DNA of 64,000 bases from JAIEPX01 sp963725255 (GTDB taxonomy: Bacteria > Pseudomonadota > Gammaproteobacteria > JAIEPX01), in the NCBI GenBank assembly GCA_963725255.1, contig CAVRXV010000001.1, positions 1 through 64,000 on the forward strand, in the 5' to 3' direction. Of this stretch, positions 45,973 to 54,999 are shown one piece after another (position 1 is the first letter of the stretch; the number at the start of each line of letters is the position of its first letter). The notes beneath the pieces were generated by a model, which was not told the DNA's origin, made no database searches, and saw only the letters and a list, made by a program, of their open reading frames with translations. A program made the position numbers and the translations under genes.

Positions 45973-47578
45973 ATGAACACATTAGCTTCTACGGTAAAGA
46001 CCAGTAGTGAAACATTTAAAAAAAATACGGATGCGATGAAAGGACTCGTTAAGGATTTTCGCGCAAAATTAACAACGATTACATCCGGCGGCACTGTAAA
46101 AGGTAGAGATCGACATGTTAAACATGGGAAATTATTACCTCGCGATCGTATTACTAAATTACTGGATCCAGGTTCACCATTTTTGGAATTATCACAATTT
46201 GCAGGTTATGAATTGTATGATGAGCCAGTACCTTGTGGAGGAATAATTACTGGTATTGGTCAAGATCGATAGGCCAAGAATGCATGATTGTTGCCAATGA
46301 TGCGACCGTAAAAGGCGGTACTTATTATCCGATCACAGTGAAAAAACATTTACGTGCACAAGAAATTGCTGCACAAAATCAATTTACCCTGTATTTATTT
46401 GGTGGATTCAGGTGGTGCTTTTTTACCGAACAAGATGAAGTATTTCCTGATCGAGAACATTTCGGTCGAATTTTTTATAATCAAGCTCAAATGTCTGCGC
46501 AGAATATTCCGCAAATTGCTGTGGTGATGGGATCATGTACTGCGGGTGGTGCTTATGTTCCTGCTATGGCAGATGTATCGATCATGGTAAAAAATCAAGC
46601 GACGATTTTTTTAGGTGGTCCACCATTGGTAAAAGCAGCAACGGGTGAAGAAGTGACTGCAGAAGAATTAGGTGGTGCTGATGTGCATTGTAGAATTTCT
46701 GGCGTTGCGGATTATTATGCAAATGATGATCAGCACGCTCTACAATTAGCCCGTCAAGTTATTGCTAATCTTAAATCGCACAAAAACAATCTCGCTAAAT
46801 ACTGTGGATACGCGTTATCCGAACATGATATTGAAGATTTATATGGCATCGTTAATGCTGATCCGCGTAAACCTTATGATGTTCGAGAAATAATTGCTCG
46901 AATTGTAGATGGTTCAGAATTTGATGAATTTAAAGCATTATATGGTAGTACGTTAGTGTGTGGATTCGCTCATATTTATGGTTATCCAGTAGGAATTATT
47001 GCGAATAATGGTATTTTATTTTCTGAATCTGCGTTAAAAGGAACTCATTTTATTGAATTATGTAGTCAACGAAAAATTCCATTAGTTTTTCTTACAAAAT
47101 ATCACTGGATTTATGGTCGGAAGAAAATATGAAAATGGCATTGCAAAACATGGCGCTAAAATGGTGATGGCTGTTGCCTGTACACATGTGCCAAAATTTA
47201 CTGTCATCATCGGTGGTAGTTTTGGTGCTGGAAATTATGCTATGTGTGGTCGTGCCTATAATCCTCGATTTTTATGGACGTGGCCGAATGCGCGAATTTC
47301 GGTGATGGGTGGTGAGCAAGCAGCGAAAGTCTTGGCACAAGTGACGCGTGAAAAAAATGCGCGCGACGGAACTCAATGGCTTCCTGCCGAAGAAGAAACC
47401 TTTAGAACAAATTCGGCGTCAATATGAAACTCAAGGCCATCCTTATTACGCTAGTGCACGATTATGGGATGATGGTATTATTGATCCAATGGATACTCGA
47501 AAAGTGTTAGGATTAGGAATTTCCGCAGCATTAAATGCACCTATTCACTCAACCCAATACGGTGTATTTAGAATGTAA
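45973..47578 (+). pseudogene. liuB: Methylcrotonyl-CoA carboxylase beta subunit, several frameshifts
   Basis: Carboxyltransferase subunit of the biotin enzyme for leucine breakdown. N-terminal GGTVKGRDRHVKHGKLLPRDRI and LDPGSPFLELSQFAGYELY are in frame 1; lesions near 46268, 46400/46420 (mutually cancelling), 47075 and 47395 follow. Later blocks: MIVANDATVKGGTYYP, VMGSCTAGGAYVPAM, IFLGGPPLVKAATGEEV, HGAKMVMAVACTHVPKFTV, GNYAMCGRAYNPRFLWTWPN, and WDDGIIDPMDTRKVLGL. The ATG at 45973 has GGAG 6 bases upstream. The biotinylated alpha subunit (liuD) is not in the window, so the enzyme would be incomplete in any case. Confidence 0.88.
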
Positions 47579-47608
47579 CTTATTATCAACAACCAATGGA
47601 CGGTAATC

Positions 47609-48391
47609 ATGGTAACAGAAAGTGAACATCTTCTTGTCGAATGCAATCACGGTGTTGCAACATTAACATTGAATCGATTACAACAACATAATGCTTTCGA
47701 TGCGGGTTTGATAAAAGGATTACAAACAGCGCTCGATAAATTCGCAATAGATTCAAGCATACGCGTAATAAAAATTAATGCGAATGGAAAATATTTTTGT
47801 GCTGGTGGTGATTTAAAATGGTTTAAAAATGCCACTCAACTCACTGAAGCAGAAAATCAAGAAGATGCTGCTCTACTCGCTCGATTATTGCAAACACTCA
47901 ACGCTTTTCCTAAACCGACTGTTGCTGTGATTCAAGGGTCGGCTTTTGGAGGCGGTGTTGGTCTAATAGCGTGTTGCGATATCGCAATTGCAGCACATTC
48001 TGCCTCTTTTGCACTTTCGGAAGTAAAATTAGGTCTTGTACCCGCTACCATCGCTCCGTATGTTTTACGTGCGATTGGTGCGAGACAACTAAGACGTTTT
48101 GCTTTAACAGCCGAAGCGTTTACTTCAGAAGAAGCCTATCATATTGGTTTAATTCATAACGTTGTTAACGATTCACTTCTTGTAGCCACTGCGGATACCG
48201 TCATTGCTGATCTTATGAAAAACGGCCCTATCGCGATGTCGACGACTAAAAAATTAATTCAGGATCTTACCAGCGCTTCTTCTGGCGAACTTGAAAAAAC
48301 GGCCCAACTTCTAGCCAAAGTTCGCGTTTCCCTCGAAGCTCAAGAAGGTCTCAGTGCTTTCTTCGAAAAACGCGCTCCTTCTTGGAGTTAA
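47609..48391 (+). CDS. liuC: Enoyl-CoA hydratase family, probable methylglutaconyl-CoA hydratase
   Basis: Crotonase-fold hydratase. The oxyanion-hole motifs are KYFCAGGDLKWFKN (about 65-77) and GSAFGGGVGLIACCDIAIA (about 111-129), and SEVKLGLVPATIAPYV and FALTAEAFTSEEAYHIGLIH follow. 260 aa and intact. Its place directly after the mccB remnant argues for methylglutaconyl-CoA hydratase of leucine catabolism rather than a general crotonase. liuD and liuE (HMG-CoA lyase) do not follow; the next gene is the convergent miaE. Confidence 0.88.
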   Translation: MVTESEHLLVECNHGVATLTLNRLQQHNAFDAGLIKGLQTALDKFAIDSSIRVIKINANGKYFCAGGDLKWFKNATQLTEAENQEDAALLARLLQTLNAFPKPTVAVIQGSAFGGGVGLIACCDIAIAAHSASFALSEVKLGLVPATIAPYVLRAIGARQLRRFALTAEAFTSEEAYHIGLIHNVVNDSLLVATADTVIADLMKNGPIAMSTTKKLIQDLTSASSGELEKTAQLLAKVRVSLEAQEGLSAFFEKRAPSWS

Positions 48392-48430
48392 GGCGTCGCG
48401 TCTTGAGTTGTGAACTCAAGACGCGACGCC
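48392..48430. terminator. Perfect 18-bp palindrome between liuC and miaE
   Basis: GGCGTCGCGTCTTGAGTT (48392-48409) and its exact complement (48413-48430) surround a 3-base loop GTG. It starts right after the liuC stop and contains the stop and last codons of miaE (48416). There is no T-run, so it is either a bidirectional hairpin terminator or an inserted GC-rich palindrome. Its base composition is unlike the flanks. Confidence 0.7.
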
Positions 48431-49024
48431 ACTATGGAATCGGAATTCAGTATCGGATGAAGTAATTAATTCAGCTTCGATGATAGCAAATGAAGTGATG
48501 CGCGAAGAAATGTCATCTTGAGCATAATGCTCAGCAAGTTTGACGTACTCTTGAAAATGGCGAGATTCAGACGCTAATAACCCATTGTAAAATTGACTTA
48601 GTTCATCATCGAGATGAGGAGCTAGTTTTTTGAATCGCTCGCATGAACGCGCTTCGATGAAAGCACCAATAATCAGTGTATCAACTAGATGCTCTAATAA
48701 AGTATTTCTAGCGTGTTTTTTTAATCCACCCGCATAACGTGAAGGGGCTAAATGAACATATTGAAACCCTCGAGCGACGATAAATTTTAAAACTTGTTCA
48801 AAATGTCGTAACTCTTCTCGCGCAATCCGTGACATTTTTTGGAGAAGTTCAGTGCGATCAGGATATCGATAAATCATACTTAATGCTGTGGCAGCCGCTT
48901 TTTTTTCACATTGAGCATGATCTACCAAGAGCAATTCTTGATTAGCCAAAGCCGTTTGTATCCAGGCATCTGGAGTTGGACATTGTAAAAAGGTGTCGAT
49001 TTCGTGTGTTTCTACGATGTTCAA
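48416..49024 (-). CDS. miaE: tRNA-(ms2io6A) hydroxylase MiaE
   Basis: Di-iron enzyme that hydroxylates the isopentenyl group of ms2i6A37 in tRNA. Iron-ligand motifs: LVDHAQCEKKAAATAL, REELRHFEQV and FIEARSCERF, with a later SESRHFQEYVKLA. 202 aa. Its last four residues (GVAS) are encoded inside the 18-bp palindrome. ATG 49024. Its neighbour on this strand is cvpA, where purF is usual. Confidence 0.93.
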   Translation of the reverse strand: MNIVETHEIDTFLQCPTPDAWIQTALANQELLLVDHAQCEKKAAATALSMIYRYPDRTELLQKMSRIAREELRHFEQVLKFIVARGFQYVHLAPSRYAGGLKKHARNTLLEHLVDTLIIGAFIEARSCERFKKLAPHLDDELSQFYNGLLASESRHFQEYVKLAEHYAQDDISSRITSFAIIEAELITSSDTEFRFHSGVAS

Positions 49025-49053
49025 AGTTGTTTAACTCTCGTGATGCTGAGATT

Positions 49054-49599
49054 CTATTTTTTCTTGTTTTCCGCTTTGTCTTTGCCCTGTATCGCAATTT
49101 CAGCTTTCTCGACTTCTTTTGGAAATAAATCTTCCATTGCCGAAGTAATGGGTTTGAATTGTGGAATTAATTGGGATGATTTCCACCAATCTCTATCAAT
49201 TAAGGCTGTACCTTGAATCATTAACAGTAGTAAAGCTACTAATAAAACTCCACGAGCCGCACCAAAAAGAATTCCGAGAATCCGATCAATTAAACCTAAA
49301 CCTGAAATGGAGATTAGTTTGCCAAGAAAAAAACTAAGAATTGCACCTACAATAACAATCAATAAAAATATGGCTAGAAATGAGACGATCATACGTATGG
49401 ATGAACTGCTGATAACGCCTGATAATTTCTCACTTAATCCTGATGAGAGTGTAAACGCCAAATAAGCGGCGATTAACCAAGTTGTTAGTGATAAGGCTTC
49501 GCGAATAAAGCCTCGTGATATACTAATGATAACCGAGAGGACGATTATTCCTAAAATAATAAAGTCAGTGACATTAAGATTAATTAAAAAATCGATCAT
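49054..49599 (-). CDS. cvpA: CvpA family membrane protein
   Basis: Inner-membrane protein of the colicin V production family: four hydrophobic helices (DFIILGIIVLSVIISISRGF, LTTWLIAAYLAFTLSS, MIVSFLAIFLLIVIVGAILSFFLG, and LGILFGAARGVLLVALLLLM) and the family-typical GLGLIDRILGILFGAARG. 181 aa with a charged tail (AENKKK). It overlaps the dedD gene by 4 bases. The usual downstream gene purF is missing here. Confidence 0.92.
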   Translation of the reverse strand: MIDFLINLNVTDFIILGIIVLSVIISISRGFIREALSLTTWLIAAYLAFTLSSGLSEKLSGVISSSSIRMIVSFLAIFLLIVIVGAILSFFLGKLISISGLGLIDRILGILFGAARGVLLVALLLLMIQGTALIDRDWWKSSQLIPQFKPITSAMEDLFPKEVEKAEIAIQGKDKAENKKK

Positions 49600-50447
49600 C
49601 GTTTGTACCTCACAACAATGCCTTGAATATTTGACTCACTTTTTAACTGCGCCAGGGTCTTTTCAGCAGAATTTCGATCTTGTGCTGGACCAACCAATAC
49701 GCGATGCACATTTTTTCTTGATTTATCACGTTCAGTAAAGGCATTAAACCCTTTAGCTTTTAGATTATTCGCTAATTTGTTCGCATTCGCTATTTCTGAA
49801 AAACTACCCAGTTGAATTGCCCATGCACCAGAGTGTTGAGCAGCATTAGCATCTTGCTTCAAACTTTCAGATTTATCTGCCGTTAGCTTAAACATCGCAT
49901 GTTGATTAGAATTGATTTGTGTGTGCGTTTTAACAGCCATTTTCTGAGAGGCTGCAGTTTTGTCTACACTTTCTTTTTGAACTGCGAGCTTAAGAGCAGC
50001 TTCTTTAACTAATTCATCATTAGCGGATTTAATTTTGTTAGATGTTGCTTTTGCAGTAACAACAGTCTCTTTGGGTGAAATTGGATGATCATTGGGCTCT
50101 GATTTATCCAGCACGTCATCATCAGCTAAGGATGTTTGAGCATCGTCATCATTTGTTCCTAAATTGTCATGATCCTCTAATTCATTTGCATCAGATGAAA
50201 CTGCAACTTTGGTGTCATGAATGAGTGTTTTATCAGATGATTGTTGAATTTGTGCTGGTTTAATAGTTGGAGCCTGATAAGCAACTGTCTTTTGATCATT
50301 TTTGAGGGGTTGAGAGTTTGTTACGTTTGCAACAGGTAAATGATTAGGAGGTGGCAGTGCGACTTCACTATCAAATATTAATGGCACTAAAAGAATAGCG
50401 AGTGCTGCGAGCACAATGATGCCGATAATGCGTTGTTTCATTTCCAT
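49596..50447 (-). CDS. dedD: SPOR-domain protein (DedD-like)
   Basis: Division-site protein that binds denuded septal peptidoglycan. An N-terminal membrane helix (IIGIIVLAALAILLVPLIF, residues about 7-25) is followed by a long flexible region rich in Lys, Asp, Ser and Thr, and a C-terminal SPOR domain (about 207-283: GAWAIQLGSFSEIANANKLAN, VHRVLVGPAQDRNSAEKTL). 283 aa, somewhat longer than E. coli DedD. In the accD-folC-dedD-cvpA operon; a 183-base palindrome lies between it and folC. Confidence 0.92.
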   Translation of the reverse strand: MEMKQRIIGIIVLAALAILLVPLIFDSEVALPPPNHLPVANVTNSQPLKNDQKTVAYQAPTIKPAQIQQSSDKTLIHDTKVAVSSDANELEDHDNLGTNDDDAQTSLADDDVLDKSEPNDHPISPKETVVTAKATSNKIKSANDELVKEAALKLAVQKESVDKTAASQKMAVKTHTQINSNQHAMFKLTADKSESLKQDANAAQHSGAWAIQLGSFSEIANANKLANNLKAKGFNAFTERDKSRKNVHRVLVGPAQDRNSAEKTLAQLKSESNIQGIVVRYKR

Positions 50448-50477
50448 AGTAGTTTCCTTCAGCGATTCTCAGATATT

Positions 50478-50660
50478 ATCCTAGATTCTGCAGTTGGAAT
50501 CTACTACGAAGCCCTAATGCACTGAATCTAAAGACTTTTTGAAGCATTTTTTATTTCACCGTACGGGTGAGTACGCCATCAATAAAAAACACCTCAAAAA
50601 GTCTTTATCTCCAGCACCTTAGGGGCCTCTCGCTACGATTCCAACTGCAGAATCTAGGAT
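50478..50660. repeat. 183-bp long palindromic element overlapping the end of folC
   Basis: The outer arms are a perfect 24-base inverted repeat (50478-50501 and 50637-50660; core CTAGATTCTGCAGTTGG). Inner arms 50529-50555 and 50581-50607 match at 24 of 27 positions, and the centre has TCACC/GGTGA, so the whole stretch forms one long hairpin. The right arm supplies the last 13 codons of folC (ILDSAVGIVARGP and stop at 50619). Shorter relatives occur at 58898 and 61119. Confidence 0.9.
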
Positions 50661-51902
50661 TATGCGTTGTACAGCGGCCACGGCATAAAAAGATCCATAA
50701 ACAACCACTCTATCCTGTGGTGTTAGCCGTCCCTTCAATTCTTGCCACATTGTAGCCGCATCAGAGTGATGATGACAAGCTTCCTCAAACATGGCTTTTA
50801 TGTGTTGAATAATTTCCTTCGTGGGCCTGGCTCTAGGCGTTTCAAGCGGGAAAATATGCCACTCATGAATAATTCCCTTCATAGGTTCAATCATTCCTTT
50901 GCAATCTTTGTCCGAAAGCACGCTGAATAGCGCGATAGTTCTGCCAGGATGCTCTTCTTTTCTAAGCTTTTGAGCGAGTAATTCTGCTGCTGATCGATTA
51001 TGGGCTACATCAAAAATAATTGGGCATCGATCTTGAATCACCTCGAACCGCCCTGCTATCGTTGTATTCTGAGCAGCATCTAGCAAGCATTGGTCTGTAA
51101 CAGGCAAAGAGCTTTGTAATAATTGTGCAGCGACGAAGGCACAGGCTACACTGGTTTGAGGGACGCGAGGTGTCGCAATATTACGCAGTTCTTTTCCGCG
51201 CATTTCCCAGTTCCATGTAATACCCTGCTGTTCAATATAAAAATCTTTGCCGAGCGTATAGAAATCACAACTCAATTGTTTCGCTTTATTGATCACAGAG
51301 CTCGGAGGTGATGGATCCCCACAAATAGCGATTTTATTTTCGCGGAAAATTCCCGCTTTTTCGAAACCGATGGCTTCTCGATTATCGCCTAATCGATCAC
51401 AATGATCGAAATCGATTTGTGTGAGAATAGCGATATTATTTTCAACACAATTGACGGCATCTAAGCGCCCTCCTAAGCCTACTTCCAGAACCAGAATATC
51501 TAAATCGTTTTTTTTGAAAATAATCAAGGCTGCGAGCGTAATAAATTCAAAAAAAGTCAGTGGTGAATCAGAGATTTCCCCTGATAAAGTCTGGAATGCA
51601 TCGCAGATTACTGTTTCATCTACCGATTGATTATTAATTTGAATTCTTTCGTTGAAATGATGTAAATGAGGAGAATAATAGCATCCTATTCTATAGCCAG
51701 CTGTAGAATAAAGTCTTTGTAGTGTGCCGACTGTGCTTCCTTTTCCATTAGTTCCTGCAACGGTAATGACAGGACAGTCAAAATGAGTTAATTGAAGTCG
51801 TTCAGCAATGTTTAAAATTCTTTCAAGACCTAAAATGATGTCAGGAGTATGTCGTTCTGCGATTGCGGTTAACCAAGAATCTAAATCGGTACCGAAGCTC
51901 AT
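50619..51902 (-). CDS. folC: Folylpolyglutamate / dihydrofolate synthase
   Basis: Bifunctional folate enzyme of the Mur ligase superfamily. The ATP loop is VAGTNGKGSTVGTLQRL, followed by SPHLHHFNERIQIN, LDILVLEVGLGGRLDAVN, LTQIDFDHCDRLG and DVAHNRSAAELLAQKL. 427 aa; the last 13 residues come from the palindromic element and have no counterpart in the family, though the conserved core is complete. Part of the accD-folC-dedD-cvpA operon (accD ends 12 bases upstream). Confidence 0.95.
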   Translation of the reverse strand: MSFGTDLDSWLTAIAERHTPDIILGLERILNIAERLQLTHFDCPVITVAGTNGKGSTVGTLQRLYSTAGYRIGCYYSPHLHHFNERIQINNQSVDETVICDAFQTLSGEISDSPLTFFEFITLAALIIFKKNDLDILVLEVGLGGRLDAVNCVENNIAILTQIDFDHCDRLGDNREAIGFEKAGIFRENKIAICGDPSPPSSVINKAKQLSCDFYTLGKDFYIEQQGITWNWEMRGKELRNIATPRVPQTSVACAFVAAQLLQSSLPVTDQCLLDAAQNTTIAGRFEVIQDRCPIIFDVAHNRSAAELLAQKLRKEEHPGRTIALFSVLSDKDCKGMIEPMKGIIHEWHIFPLETPRARPTKEIIQHIKAMFEEACHHHSDAATMWQELKGRLTPQDRVVVYGSFYAVAAVQRIILDSAVGIVARGP

Positions 51903-51914
51903 TTATTGATATTC

Positions 51915-52808
51915 TCAAGAAGTTGTTGAAGCAGTTGTTTCATCGTCTAAGGGTTGTGGACAGTGCGTCAATTTTGCCATTAATCTTGCGACTGTGTTGC
52001 GCATTTGTCGGCGATCAACAATCATATCAATAGCGCCGTGTTCAAGTAAGAATTCACTGCGTTGAAAACCTTCAGGTAATTTTTCACGCACAGTTTGTTC
52101 GATCACACGTGGTCCTGTAAATCCAATTAACGCTTCAGGTTCTGCAATAATCACATCGCCTAAGGTCGCTAAACTAGCTGAAACACCACCGGTTGTAGGA
52201 TCAAGTAAAATCGAAAAATACGGTAATTTTGCAGCGGAAAGTCTCGAGAGTGCGGCGCTCGTTTTACTCATTTGCATCAGAGAAATAACGCTTTCTTGCA
52301 TTCGCGCTCCCCCACTACTCGAAAAGCAAATAAAAGGTACTTTCCTTTCTATAGCAGCGTGTACACCTTGTACAAAACGTTCACCTACAGCCGAACTCAT
52401 TGAGCCACCAATAAAATCAAAATCAAAAGCACAGGCTACGAGTGGCATTTGTTTTAGTTTCCCTGCGATCACAATGAGTGCTTCTTTTTCACCCGTTTTC
52501 TTTTGTGCAGCGACTAAACGATCTTTATATTTTTTAGTATCACGAAATTTTAAATAATCAACCGGCCCAACATCTGCAGCAATTTCTTCTTGAGATCCTT
52601 CATCAAGAAAAATGGCTAATCGCATTCTTCCAGAAAGTCTTTCGTGGTAACCACATTTTGGACAGACATTGAGATTGCGCTCTAATTCGGCGCGATACAA
52701 TGTTGCACTGCATTTACCACACTTACTCCAGATTCCTTCAGGCACACCTTTCTTTCCGCCTGATGCGGACTCAATTTTCGAAGGCAATAACTTTTTGAAC
52801 CAACTCAT
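51915..52808 (-). CDS. accD: Acetyl-CoA carboxylase carboxyltransferase beta subunit
   Basis: First committed step of fatty acid synthesis. The four-Cys zinc ribbon is seen as KCGKCSATLY and NVCPKCGYH, then the carboxyltransferase core: LPLVACAFDFDFIGGSMSS, SSSGGARMQESVISLMQMSK, ILLDPTTGGVSASLATLGD and IGFTGPRVIEQTVREKLPEG. I choose ATG 52808 (MSWFKKLLPSKI), the usual family start, over 52886. 298 aa. First gene of the minus-strand operon, divergent from the 633-aa orphan gene. Confidence 0.96.
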   Translation of the reverse strand: MSWFKKLLPSKIESASGGKKGVPEGIWSKCGKCSATLYRAELERNLNVCPKCGYHERLSGRMRLAIFLDEGSQEEIAADVGPVDYLKFRDTKKYKDRLVAAQKKTGEKEALIVIAGKLKQMPLVACAFDFDFIGGSMSSAVGERFVQGVHAAIERKVPFICFSSSGGARMQESVISLMQMSKTSAALSRLSAAKLPYFSILLDPTTGGVSASLATLGDVIIAEPEALIGFTGPRVIEQTVREKLPEGFQRSEFLLEHGAIDMIVDRRQMRNTVARLMAKLTHCPQPLDDETTASTTS

Positions 52809-53040
52809 TAATGGGAATCCCAGCCGTAAAATCACTATTTTATAGGGGTATAGCCATGGAAGGCAAGCATTTCCTAAGCCAAACATTGCATAAACAATCT
52901 ACCCAGAAGAAAAAATAGTATTATAAATCAATAAGTTATGCGATATCTAGATTGAGCGGACAAACGCGCGGCAGGCCTGCAGACAGGGTAATGGGCTTCT
53001 TACGGCATGAAATAGCCCGGCAAAGACTCAGGTAATACAC

Positions 53041-53046
53041 TATAAT
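53041..53046 (+). promoter_or_regulatory. -10 box of the 633-aa orphan gene
   Basis: TATAAT in TACACTATAATTGCA, 39 bases before the ATG, with AGGAGG-like sequence (GGAGGATG) near 53054. Almost the same core as at 62159 and on the minus strand at 33837. Confidence 0.45.
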
Positions 53047-53084
53047 TGCAATAGGAGGATGAACTCATTGAGGGGATTTAGAGT

Positions 53085-54986
53085 ATGAGTAACAAAGCAG
53101 AAAATACAGATAACCTGGAAACACCCTACGTCGCTGAGTATCAGAATATTCGCAAGAAATTCGTTAAGGGTGACTTTAAGGGTGCTGCAGCATTATTCGA
53201 TAAACTGTACAACGCGCTTGTAAACTTACACGGCCAAGAAAATGCAAAAACAGCGCTAAGTGTAATAATAGATAAAGCCGGTGTTGATCATATAGACTTC
53301 GTAATGCAAGATGTCCTTCCAAGAAATTTTCCTGCGAATATGAGTGATCCGAATCGGTATTTTAGTAATTTTAACGCTATTCTGGAGGAAGTGGGTAGAG
53401 CCCGCCTTAAAAATTCGATCCCAGATTTAAATCAATTCTTGGTTAATGGTGCAAAATTTAATAATGAATTGTTGTCGGGGTTGTTAAGGCATTATGCCAA
53501 GCTCTATAAAGAAAATCCTACAGCAGCTCAAGTCAGTCTATTGATTAATCTGCAAGATCATATTCTCAAAAATAATCCGTCGGATTCCAAAAATATAAAG
53601 CTAATCCAAAGTGAATTGTATAAATTATTTTTACATAATATACAAAAAGTGGTTGACGATATGATCGAAAATCCAACCCATGCCCTCTTCATCATGAAAA
53701 ATCCTCAGATTATGGGGCTTCTTTTTAATGAAGCTAACGAACAGCAACTTAATCAATTAATTGATAATTGTAAGCCTGAACTCGCGCGTGCAATTGTAGA
53801 TTTTAACTTGTTAGGTGATGTACCATCGATCTATGTGAAAATGCGAAACAGGTTACCCTTACAGGAGAATGCCGATCAGAGAAAATTCAGACTATCATTA
53901 TTTACAGCTAATGAAGGCCATTTAAATGAGTCTACATTAGCAGCGTATCTGAGATTATATGATAATCCAGCCGATAAAATCGCAATATTAAAAACAATGT
54001 TAAATGATATCAAGACTAATGCGAATGGAAAGTATCCTAAAACTGGACTCGATATCAGAAGGCTATTCACAGGATATTCTTCACGACAAAATGAGGATAT
54101 TCAATTATTAGAGAAAGCTGAAAAATCTCTAGCACAGCATTCACAGCGGCAAAGCATAAGTGATTTAACAATGCCAAGCTGGACATCAACGACTGAAAGT
54201 AAAATCAAAAAACCTGATTTAGACAAAGCATTAGAGGTGATTAGTATACAAATGGAAAAATTTGAACATTATATAGAAGACTCACGTTCGCTGATAAAAA
54301 CTGATCTTAGAAACTTAGATATTAACGTATTGAAGGAAGTCATTGAATCTACTACTACTAATCAGCAGCATCTCAAGGAAGAAAAAAGAATGCTCGAGAC
54401 ACAAATAAACCAAGTGGGAACGACTAACATTCCAAAAGAGCTTAATAATCAGTATGCCACATTAACTAAACGCATTGATGCAACTCAGGCAAATCTCACT
54501 AACTTGAGGAATCTAGCTACGATAAAATTAGCCTTGCAGGGCTATGAGGCTGCACTTAGAAATATTAATTCTCTGACACGCCCAACTTTACCAAAAGATA
54601 AGTATACGTTTGGGATGATACGTCATAGTCTGAAGGAAATTGAAAAATACCCTCCGTATCAGAATTATGTTGAGTCTAGAAGACAAAAAGAAAGTTCAAG
54701 TAAAAAAGATCAAAGAGAAGTTACGCAAAAACCTAAAGATGACTCACAAGAGTATAGACTCAGCTCAGACCAAATTAAGGCTTATAATGACATCGCTGAA
54801 CTGAGTAATCGATTGAGTAAATTTGACAACTGTAAAATACCGGTAGTAAAAAGCTATTACGAATCCAAAGTGCGTGAGCAATTAAACAAAATGAATATTC
54901 CGTACTGTCCATTTCAGAAATTGATTAAAGAAATCGGTGAATACAAAGTGCAAAGCACTGCTGCTCCCGCTGCAAGTAAAAAATAG
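53085..54986 (+). CDS. Orphan helical protein, 633 aa, effector-like, inserted in a conserved cluster
   Basis: Not recognised. No signal peptide or membrane helix. Residues about 1-340 appear as helical repeats (pairs such as SLLINLQDHILKNNP and LAAYLRLYDNPADKIAIL), followed by a coiled coil (about 375-490) and a Lys/Glu/Gln-rich linker (SRRQKESSSKKDQREVTQKP) before a short C-terminal helical end. It sits on the plus strand between accD and truA, exactly where related gammaproteobacteria carry trpF or nothing. AT-rich composition and lack of relatives suggest an acquired or fast-evolving gene; secretion is not shown. Confidence 0.7.
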   Translation: MSNKAENTDNLETPYVAEYQNIRKKFVKGDFKGAAALFDKLYNALVNLHGQENAKTALSVIIDKAGVDHIDFVMQDVLPRNFPANMSDPNRYFSNFNAILEEVGRARLKNSIPDLNQFLVNGAKFNNELLSGLLRHYAKLYKENPTAAQVSLLINLQDHILKNNPSDSKNIKLIQSELYKLFLHNIQKVVDDMIENPTHALFIMKNPQIMGLLFNEANEQQLNQLIDNCKPELARAIVDFNLLGDVPSIYVKMRNRLPLQENADQRKFRLSLFTANEGHLNESTLAAYLRLYDNPADKIAILKTMLNDIKTNANGKYPKTGLDIRRLFTGYSSRQNEDIQLLEKAEKSLAQHSQRQSISDLTMPSWTSTTESKIKKPDLDKALEVISIQMEKFEHYIEDSRSLIKTDLRNLDINVLKEVIESTTTNQQHLKEEKRMLETQINQVGTTNIPKELNNQYATLTKRIDATQANLTNLRNLATIKLALQGYEAALRNINSLTRPTLPKDKYTFGMIRHSLKEIEKYPPYQNYVESRRQKESSSKKDQREVTQKPKDDSQEYRLSSDQIKAYNDIAELSNRLSKFDNCKIPVVKSYYESKVREQLNKMNIPYCPFQKLIKEIGEYKVQSTAAPAASKK

Positions 54987-54999
54987 CCAAATATCCAGC

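Noticed and set aside
50470..50670. Long inverted repeat as a possible CRISPR or attachment site
   Set aside because: There is one pair of inverted arms and no spaced direct repeats, tRNA gene or integrase.
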